The notes below the pieces were generated by a model. That model did no database searches and was not told the DNA's origin. It was given only the letters and a program-made list of their open reading frames with translations. 11,900 bases of DNA. Origin: Cesiribacter sp. (GTDB lineage: Bacteria > Bacteroidota > Bacteroidia > Cytophagales > Cyclobacteriaceae). The stretch spans positions 1-11,900 of the forward strand of contig JASLAE010000103.1 of assembly GCA_030147305.1 (NCBI GenBank). Direction: 5' to 3'. A program made the translations under genes and the position numbers. Positions 6,320 to 11,900 of this stretch are shown in pieces (positions within the stretch are counted from its first letter, which is position 1; every line of letters starts with the position of its first letter).

Positions 6320-6955
6320 ATGTACATAGCTGTTTCAGGAAACATCGGTAGTGGTAAGACTACACTCACGGCCAGGCTCGCCAAACATTACGGTTGGATA
6401 CCGGAATTCGAAGCCGTGGACAATAATCCATATCTATCAGACTTTTATGCAGATATGCAACGCTGGTCGTTTCACCTGCAGGTATATTTTCTGAACAGTC
6501 GCTTTAACCAGATCAGCGCCATTGCTAAACGCGAGCATACCACCATACAGGATCGTACTATATACGAAGATGCCTACATTTTCGCTGCCAATTTATACAA
6601 AAGTCAGCTCCTGACAGATCGGGATTATCACAACTACCTGAACCTCTTTCATTCCATGGTTGCTTATGCCAAGGCGCCAGACCTGCTGATTTACCTCAGG
6701 GCAGATATTCCAAAACTGGTAAGCCAGATTCAGAAGCGGGGCCGTGCCTATGAAGATGCCATACGCCTGGATTACCTCAAGAACCTGAACAAGCACTACG
6801 AAGAATGGATCAGCAAGTATGATCTGGGCCCACTGCTCATTGTTGATGTAAACAACATGGATTTTGTAAGCAATGTTGAAGATTTTGCCCTAATAGTAGA
6901 AAAAATAGATGTAGAGCTCAACGGACTTTTTAGCCCGGGCCTTTTCGATCAGTAA
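6320..6955 (+). CDS. Deoxynucleoside kinase (dNK / dGK-dCK-type family)
   Basis: This enzyme phosphorylates deoxynucleosides to 5'-monophosphates with a nucleoside triphosphate, in the cytoplasmic salvage pathway for DNA precursors. The 211-residue length is normal for the family. The P-loop is GNIGSGKT (7-14). E32 in EFEAVDNNPY is the likely catalytic base. QDRTIYED (77-84) takes the place of the ERS-type motif. The LID region is QKRGRAYE (138-145) with its arginines, and LLIYLRA (122-128) is the strand before it. I cannot tell from sequence whether the preferred substrate is deoxyadenosine, deoxyguanosine or a pyrimidine. It is transcribed divergently from the YqgE/AlgH gene. A weak -7-like box TATTTTAG lies at 6294-6301, 18 bases before the ATG, without a good -33 partner. 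It converges with the small membrane gene to its right. Confidence 0.93.
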   Translation: MYIAVSGNIGSGKTTLTARLAKHYGWIPEFEAVDNNPYLSDFYADMQRWSFHLQVYFLNSRFNQISAIAKREHTTIQDRTIYEDAYIFAANLYKSQLLTDRDYHNYLNLFHSMVAYAKAPDLLIYLRADIPKLVSQIQKRGRAYEDAIRLDYLKNLNKHYEEWISKYDLGPLLIVDVNNMDFVSNVEDFALIVEKIDVELNGLFSPGLFDQ

Positions 6956-7077
6956 AAAGATGCGTCAGTAAGTATGTTTTGGTAAATGAATGATCCACGC
7001 TATATGCCGGAGCGGAAACACCATTGCACAGGCAGGTTGTAAGTAATGAGTTGAACCACCCATTGCCAGAAGACGCT
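6956..7077. other. Convergent intergenic region, no signal found
   Basis: These 122 bases separate the kinase gene (plus) from the small membrane gene (minus). I looked for a bidirectional terminator and found no stem followed by a T-run on either strand. The word GCAATGG occurs twice on the minus strand without further structure. Confidence 0.5.
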
Positions 7078-7209
7078 TTATTGGCTTAGCTCCTGAGCCG
7101 GGCGGCCCCTGCGAAACTCTGTTTTACGGCTAAAGTCCCATACAATAATGGCCAGGATCAGCAGGAAAATAAGGGCGATAAAAAGAAATATTTTCTTTGA
7201 GCGCTTCAT
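7078..7209 (-). CDS. Small single-pass membrane protein, 43 residues
   Basis: The frame starts with ATG at 7209 and ends at TAA (7078-7080). The protein has a basic N-terminus (MKRSKK), one long hydrophobic segment (residues about 7-24, IFLFIALIFLLILAIIVW) and a basic, Arg-rich C-terminal tail (SRKTEFRRGRPAQELSQ). The basic flank before the helix favours an N-in topology with the tail outside. It begins 11 bases after the stop of the M20 peptidase gene on the same strand, so the two are probably co-transcribed. Small proteins of this layout are, as far as I recall, common in Cytophagales, but I cannot name a function. No terminator is evident in the 120 bases after it. Confidence 0.72.
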   Translation of the reverse strand: MKRSKKIFLFIALIFLLILAIIVWDFSRKTEFRRGRPAQELSQ

Positions 7210-7220
7210 TGATACTTCGA

Positions 7221-8726
7221 TTATTCTTCAAGCAAATTTATTTTGCGCAGTTCTGCATTCAGCAGCCATTTCCTCTTTTGTGATCCAACGCTCTCCAGCC
7301 GCAACAGCATGTGGGTATAGATCCTGATGCCCTGTTCCATGCTCGCTACCGGCAGGCATTCGTTGGTGCTGTGTATGCTCTTGATCAGCTCTTCATTAAC
7401 AATTACGGGTAACAGCCCATAGGTTGGAATATCGTAAGCACGAAAAAATGTATTGTCGGTAGTTGCCGGAAATAAAATTGGAATTACGGCAGCCTCGGGC
7501 ATTTCCTGATGCACGGCCCATTCCATGGCTCCGTAGAAGTCATTGGTTGGAGAAGGCCTGGTCTCAGGGGTGGCATTCACAACCTTAATCTTTACTTTAG
7601 GCTCATCCAGAATACGCTCTACCCTGCGGATGAAGGATTTAACAGAGGTGTTGGGCTGTAGCCGGCAGTCCAGGTAAGCAGTAGAGGTGGCAGAGATCTT
7701 GTTTGGCGGACCTGGCGGATTCTCCAGCTTGGTAACCGTAATGGTGTTGGTGGTGAGGGCCTCCAGCAAAGGGTCCTGACGCACGATATTCTTCACAAAC
7801 GGCCGCAGAATCCACCAGTTTATTTTACGAATGAGAAATCCTCTGAGCCCCCCTTCTGCCCTGCCCAGGCGCCTGAACATTCGCTTGTTAACCCGGTTGA
7901 ATTCTAAAATAAATTTTCGGTTCTCCAGCCTGCTCAGTGCATTAATCATCAGCTTGTTGGCATATTCCGGTGCTGGCGCTGCGCCATGGCCGTAACTATT
8001 CAGTTGAAGGTCTAGCTTTAACCAAAGCACCCCTTTCTCGGCAACAGACAAGCCTACCACAGGCCTTCCGGGATCGTTCTCCAACACATTAAGGAGACCG
8101 GCACCGCCTTCGCCAAACACCACCAGCGGCTTAAGCTCCTCTATTCTTTCTTCCAATACCCTTCTGGCTCCCAGGCCATCGCCATTTTCTTCGCTGGAAA
8201 AGCACAGCAGGCCCATGTTGTAAATAAACTCTGTTGTATCGGCAGCCTTCTTAGCATTAAGCAGGGCCATTAGCTGCATAATGCCCTGCCCTTTATTGTC
8301 AATAGCCCCCCTGCCCCAGATGGTATCCTGATGCACCTTACCTGAAAAAGGCTGAAATTTCCAATCTTCCAGCACATTGGCAGGCACCACATCCATATGA
8401 TGCTGTAGCCACACAACGGGCTTATCTTCTGTGAGGGGGTAAAGTGTAGCGGCAAAATTAAACCCATTGCTATCGGCCGGCAACCTGGTGATAAAAAGGC
8501 CCTGCTTCCTGCAATAATCAGACAGAAACTCACCTACTTCCTTTTCTGTACCACTCAGGGAGGGAAATTTAAGGTAGGCAGAAAGTAAATTAACTGCTTC
8601 AGCATTTCTACTGCTTGGGGTACTGTGAAAATCAGGAGCAAGCATTACCGACTGTTGCCCCCACCCACGCAGGGAAGAGCACAGCAACATCAGAGAGAAC
8701 AGGAGTATACCAAAGGGTTTATACAT
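7221..8726 (-). CDS. Secreted M20-family zinc metallopeptidase (PM20D1/CPS1-like)
   Basis: A 501-residue hydrolase predicted to cleave terminal residues from peptides or N-acyl amino acids using two zinc ions. A signal peptide covers about residues 1-24 (MYKPFGILLFSLMLLCSSLR, ending near GWGQ), so it acts in the periplasm or outside. Metal and catalytic residues fit M20: H110 and D112 in HHMDVVP, D143 in GRGAIDNKG, E179 (base) and E180 (ligand) in SSEENGDG, E206 in FGEGG, and H452 in SIHSTNE. The lid/dimerisation domain is about 225-345, with the SYGHGAAP segment at 244-251. The overall pattern is nearer the CPS1/PM20D1 branch than DapE or PepT. The substrate is unknown. It lies 52 bases downstream of the membrane-protein gene and 11 bases upstream of the small membrane gene, in what looks like one transcription unit. 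Confidence 0.92.
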   Translation of the reverse strand: MYKPFGILLFSLMLLCSSLRGWGQQSVMLAPDFHSTPSSRNAEAVNLLSAYLKFPSLSGTEKEVGEFLSDYCRKQGLFITRLPADSNGFNFAATLYPLTEDKPVVWLQHHMDVVPANVLEDWKFQPFSGKVHQDTIWGRGAIDNKGQGIMQLMALLNAKKAADTTEFIYNMGLLCFSSEENGDGLGARRVLEERIEELKPLVVFGEGGAGLLNVLENDPGRPVVGLSVAEKGVLWLKLDLQLNSYGHGAAPAPEYANKLMINALSRLENRKFILEFNRVNKRMFRRLGRAEGGLRGFLIRKINWWILRPFVKNIVRQDPLLEALTTNTITVTKLENPPGPPNKISATSTAYLDCRLQPNTSVKSFIRRVERILDEPKVKIKVVNATPETRPSPTNDFYGAMEWAVHQEMPEAAVIPILFPATTDNTFFRAYDIPTYGLLPVIVNEELIKSIHSTNECLPVASMEQGIRIYTHMLLRLESVGSQKRKWLLNAELRKINLLEE

Positions 8727-8778
8727 ACAACAACATCAACACAAATGCCAAACTAAGGAGCATCCCGCCATTATTAAA

Positions 8779-10542
8779 CTATCCGTTGATTTTTTTTTCC
8801 AGCCACAGACCGCCCATACTTGTAAGAAATAACATATAAAACAGCCAGTCAGGTACTGCCTGCTGCTGATATACCCTATTGCTATCCAGATTGGCATTGT
8901 TGCTTCTACCTGCTGCTGCCTGCCTAAGCTTGTCCTGCATGCTGGCTTCTAACAAAGATGGCAGGTTGTCTGACACCCAAAAACGGGCTGTATCGCCGGC
9001 TGCTACTGCAGTATGCCAGCCCGACTGTCGGGGCCAGAACTGCAGCTGCCAGTAATGGGGTTTATCCTGATCTTGCCAGTAAGGCACTTCCAAGACCTGT
9101 AGGTTGGGCCCCAAAAGCTGTATTTCCGGAAGGCTATCCTGACTATACAAACCCAATTGCACGGGCATATGTTCCATGGCTGCGATGGGTATATCTTCCC
9201 AGCTTACCTGCTTTGCCAATAGCGGCAGCACCTCATTCAACAAAGAGTTCCACAAGTGCCGGTAAGCAGCCTCCTGTCCTTTCAAAAGCAGTGTATAGCT
9301 ATCGCTAACGCCACTGACCATCACCTGCCCCAGACCATGCCGCCTGCTTACGGCAGCGACCCCTTTGCTGCCGCGTAATTGTACCTGCCAGTTCTCCGGC
9401 ACCCGCTGTATCGGACGGTACGTGACTGGTACACGCACGCCTGAAATCAAAAAAGTATCCTGTACTTCTGCCGGCTGGAAAGTGATGCGACTGCCCTGCC
9501 AGCTTATGCTGTTTTGCTCTGTTTCGGGAATAAGCAATAACCCTATGCCTTCCCGGCTAATGGATTTCTGGAGAATTTCGTGCTGGGAACTACCCATTGT
9601 ATTGTAGTAGCCTGTGCTGAGTAGAAACACATCCCATTGTGCCATTGCTTTTTGGTTAAACTGAAGTTCCTTTTGTGGCAGGTTTATCCATTCCTGTATG
9701 TTTTTGCCAGGTGCCAGCTGTGCCATATAATGCAGGGCATAGCCTTTTACACTTAAATACTCTTTCAGGTATTTACTTTCAGCTGCCGGATAAGCTGTTA
9801 AGAGCCCCATCTGGTAAGGCGACTGCGCTGGTACCTGCACAGGTATGCGATAACTGGCCAGGGTATCGCCTTGCCTGTTGAGATGGTAAAGGTGGTACAC
9901 CTGACTGCCCGCAAAGAAAAGGGGCGCGGCTAAAGAAAATCTGTGGGGACCTGCTTTGCTGGCAACGGCAGAATCGAGTCCAAGTCGCGCTGTGGCCAAC
10001 AGCAGCTTTTCATTGGCTTTACCAGCAGACCACCTCCCCTGTGCAACCAGCGAATCATTTATACTAAACAGGCGATCATAATTAAGCGCCAACAGACCCT
10101 CTACCTTCTGTTCCGGAATATAGATAAAAGCAAAGTCTTTTAGATATTCCAGTGCCTGCGGCGTAAGCGCACTGCCAACCACAAGTACCTGGCTTCCCGG
10201 GGTAGCATAATTTTTCAAATAACTCAGGCCCTCCAGCAATGGATATTTTTCATGCGGCTGCAGGCTCAGTACTTTCGCAGCCGGATACGCTGCCAACAGG
10301 CTGTCGAGCTTCTGTGGTGCATGACCATTCAGCACGATGGTAACGGAGGTACTACTTACCCTGTAAGCTGGCTTTACATAAGCGCCAAACAGCGCAGCCA
10401 GTGCTGCAAACAGTAGCACTGTTCGTAGCAACAACCGCTTACCCCGGCCATAACGTCTGTATTCTGCCCAGGCAAAAATGGCCCAAAGCAAAAGCAAAGC
10501 TCCCAAAGCAATTATAGAGTGTACAGAGAACAGCTCAGTCAT
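8779..10542 (-). CDS. Membrane protein of a MoxR/Bat-like locus, GATase-like central domain
   Basis: A 587-residue protein. Two membrane helices lie at the N-terminus (about 8-27 and 37-55), separated by a short basic loop (EYRRYGRGKR), and a third at the C-terminus (about 563-581) is followed by LEKKING. Most of the protein between them should be periplasmic. Residues about 65-150 form an alpha/beta segment (VTIVLNGHAP, later VLVVGSALT). About 240-360 resembles a class I glutamine-amidotransferase-like fold (MGLLTAYPAAESKYL, then WDVFLLSTGYY), but I see no Cys-His-Glu catalytic triad, so it is probably non-catalytic. Proteins with this layout occur in Bacteroidota next to DUF4175, DUF58, MoxR and BatA-type genes (from memory). 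Its start overlaps the stop of the DUF4175-like gene by 8 bases (10535-10542), which implies translational coupling. Confidence 0.75.
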   Translation of the reverse strand: MTELFSVHSIIALGALLLLWAIFAWAEYRRYGRGKRLLLRTVLLFAALAALFGAYVKPAYRVSSTSVTIVLNGHAPQKLDSLLAAYPAAKVLSLQPHEKYPLLEGLSYLKNYATPGSQVLVVGSALTPQALEYLKDFAFIYIPEQKVEGLLALNYDRLFSINDSLVAQGRWSAGKANEKLLLATARLGLDSAVASKAGPHRFSLAAPLFFAGSQVYHLYHLNRQGDTLASYRIPVQVPAQSPYQMGLLTAYPAAESKYLKEYLSVKGYALHYMAQLAPGKNIQEWINLPQKELQFNQKAMAQWDVFLLSTGYYNTMGSSQHEILQKSISREGIGLLLIPETEQNSISWQGSRITFQPAEVQDTFLISGVRVPVTYRPIQRVPENWQVQLRGSKGVAAVSRRHGLGQVMVSGVSDSYTLLLKGQEAAYRHLWNSLLNEVLPLLAKQVSWEDIPIAAMEHMPVQLGLYSQDSLPEIQLLGPNLQVLEVPYWQDQDKPHYWQLQFWPRQSGWHTAVAAGDTARFWVSDNLPSLLEASMQDKLRQAAAGRSNNANLDSNRVYQQQAVPDWLFYMLFLTSMGGLWLEKKING

Positions 10543-11900
10543 GGGGTGCCGTGCTAAAAGATTGTAAAAACCCCTGCTGTGGTTTACCTAATAATTGAGG
10601 TCTGCCGGACGGATCCTGCTGAGCCGGCAGCAGCTGCAGCAGGCCGGTCTGCACTCGCCGTACCAGGGAAGATTGAGGAATATTGCTAACCTGAAGCTGG
10701 TTTAGACTGTTGAGCAGGTAGAAGTGACGCATAAACGGGCCACCCCTGATGAGCAGACGGGCCACCTCTTTTCCAGCTCCGCTTACCAGCTGCTTGTCCT
10801 CCACTCCCAGGGCTTCATTCTGCTCCCAGTAAGATAACCGCGACAGCAATTGACGAATAGCAGCAAGGGTGTCTGCCGGCACTTCCCGGTAATTTCTGCC
10901 CTGTGGCAGGATCTTTTCCTGCTCCCCTTTCAGTCGATGCTCCTGCGGGATCAGCGCCGGGAGCTCCAGCCCCACCCGCTCTACATATATACGGGTTGAC
11001 TGCTGCACTTCTTTGATGATCTTCAGGGCACGGTATTCATATGGCAGGGCCTGGTTTGGCTGGGACAGGCGCAGGTATTTTTCTGCTTCCCACATTTCGG
11101 CCAGGGCTGCTTTTAATTTTACTTTCACACTTTCTTCATAAAAGGTAGCCCCTTCTTCAGTATCGTGGGCATGGCCAAACATCTCCAGCAAACCGGCGGC
11201 AGGGGCTGCATCGGCTGGCGCTTCATGGCCAGGCACTGCGTGCTGATGCTGCTCGTCGTGATGCTCGCCCTCCGCGTCATGCTCCTCCCCCTCTTCTTCG
11301 TCATGGTCATCACTACTTTCCTCTTCATGACCGGCACCGCCGGCTGTGCTCTCAAATTCCTCACCGAGAAATTTACCATAACGCAGGCGCAGCAGCTTCT
11401 GGTCAACGCCCAGATCCTGGTTAGCTTTTTCCCATTTAGCCGCTGGCGCAGATTGCTTTGTGGCAATCAGCTTTTCTGTATCGATGATGATTTGGCGCTG
11501 GCTTCTAAAATATTCCGGCTCTATGGGCATGGCCATGCCGCTGCTCATTATGGTGGTCACAGCAGCCGTGTCTTGCCACTGATAAAACCAGCTGTTACTT
11601 CTGCTGTGCTGGCCGCGGGGTGGTTTGTTGTCAAACGCCTCTAAACGATAGTAGAGTTCATCGCCCGGCTGCATTCCCAGCTGTTCAGGGGCCAGCTGCA
11701 GGCTATGTTTAGCTTCTTTGGCACCATCGGCCACCTCAATCCATATTTTCTTTTCCCGGAAAGTTACCTGCTCACCACTTCCCCGGCTAATCGTCAAATT
11801 CAGGTACACATCTTCCAGCCCGTAATCGTCTCCAGCTTCTACTTCTACTGTAAAGGGCCGCCCCTGTTGCTCCAGCTGATATTGCTCTGGTTTAAGAATA
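10535..11900 (-). CDS. DUF4175-like envelope protein, C-terminal part (runs off the right edge)
   Basis: The frame is open for 455 codons (454 residues plus stop) from base 11899 to the TGA at 10535. The true start is outside the window; the GTG at 11809 is internal, because the frame continues upstream through residues such as VEVEAGDDYGLEDVY. That segment (about 18-32 of the visible part), with the following beta-rich stretch to YYRLEAFDNKP, fits the Ig-like DDYGL region seen in DUF4175-type proteins. After it come a helical segment, a His/Asp/Glu-rich tract (about 191-226) and an alpha-helical C-terminal half with long Glu/Lys/Leu helices. No membrane helix is visible in this part; the family normally carries them at the N-terminus. 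The gene probably encodes a large periplasmic protein acting with the overlapping downstream membrane protein. The DUF4175 assignment is moderate and the function is unknown. Confidence 0.65.
   Translation of the reverse strand, partial: ILKPEQYQLEQQGRPFTVEVEAGDDYGLEDVYLNLTISRGSGEQVTFREKKIWIEVADGAKEAKHSLQLAPEQLGMQPGDELYYRLEAFDNKPPRGQHSRSNSWFYQWQDTAAVTTIMSSGMAMPIEPEYFRSQRQIIIDTEKLIATKQSAPAAKWEKANQDLGVDQKLLRLRYGKFLGEEFESTAGGAGHEEESSDDHDEEEGEEHDAEGEHHDEQHQHAVPGHEAPADAAPAAGLLEMFGHAHDTEEGATFYEESVKVKLKAALAEMWEAEKYLRLSQPNQALPYEYRALKIIKEVQQSTRIYVERVGLELPALIPQEHRLKGEQEKILPQGRNYREVPADTLAAIRQLLSRLSYWEQNEALGVEDKQLVSGAGKEVARLLIRGGPFMRHFYLLNSLNQLQVSNIPQSSLVRRVQTGLLQLLPAQQDPSGRPQLLGKPQQGFLQSFSTAPHD
11222..11329 (-). 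other. His/Asp/Glu-rich tract inside the DUF4175-like protein
   Basis: In 36 codons the protein has nine histidines mixed with many Asp and Glu residues (HEEESSDDHDEEEGEEHD, then HHDEQHQHAVPGHE). The tract is low-complexity and likely disordered. The density of histidine and carboxylates would suit loose binding of Zn, Ni or Cu (inference). Two more histidines follow soon after in FGHAHD. Confidence 0.7.

Noticed and set aside
11165..11644. Long plus-strand frame (159 codons) opposite the DUF4175-like gene
   Set aside because: It is antisense to a frame with clear protein-like composition. The long open run comes from the His/Asp/Glu codons on the other strand, which read as Met/Val/Leu-rich sequence here.

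Overview
The window looks like a chromosomal segment from a Bacteroidota bacterium, most likely of the order Cytophagales (the Pontibacter/Hymenobacter neighbourhood is a guess). Three things point there. The families present are typical of the phylum: a DUF349-repeat protein, YqgE/AlgH, a Bacteroidota-type IntI/Xer-like recombinase and a DUF4175-like membrane protein. The tRNA promoter matches the Bacteroidota consensus TTG-N20-TAnnTTTG. Gene starts lack strong Shine-Dalgarno sequences.

Region 1 (1 to about 3150) looks accessory. It holds the start of an A/T-rich lipoprotein gene running off the left edge (1-243, minus), a 680-base stretch without a credible gene but rich in short direct and inverted repeats (244-921), a lone tyrosine recombinase of 508 residues with a duplicated N-terminal module (922-2448, minus), and a divergent small zinc-ribbon protein (2625-2993, plus). 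A 12-base direct repeat lies at both ends of the recombinase gene. This is the only part of the window with signs of mobility.

Region 2 (3150-6960) is core-like. It contains tRNA-Thr(UGU) with its own promoter and intrinsic terminator, a probable two-gene operon of YqgE/AlgH followed by a five-repeat DUF349 protein (minus), and a divergent deoxynucleoside kinase (plus). A perfect 8-base inverted repeat in the intergenic region may be an operator.

Region 3 (6960-11900) is a co-directional minus-strand cluster. Read in the direction of transcription it has the 3' part of a DUF4175-like protein with a His/Asp/Glu-rich tract, overlapping by 8 bases a three-helix membrane protein of the type found in MoxR/Bat-like loci, then a secreted M20 zinc peptidase and a 43-residue single-helix membrane protein. 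Close packing suggests co-transcription and a shared envelope role, but no specific pathway can be assigned.

I found no CRISPR array, no rRNA, no complete insertion sequence with a transposase and no recognisable defence system. The best candidates for something new are the recombinase with its duplicated N-terminal module and the repeat-dense DNA downstream of it.
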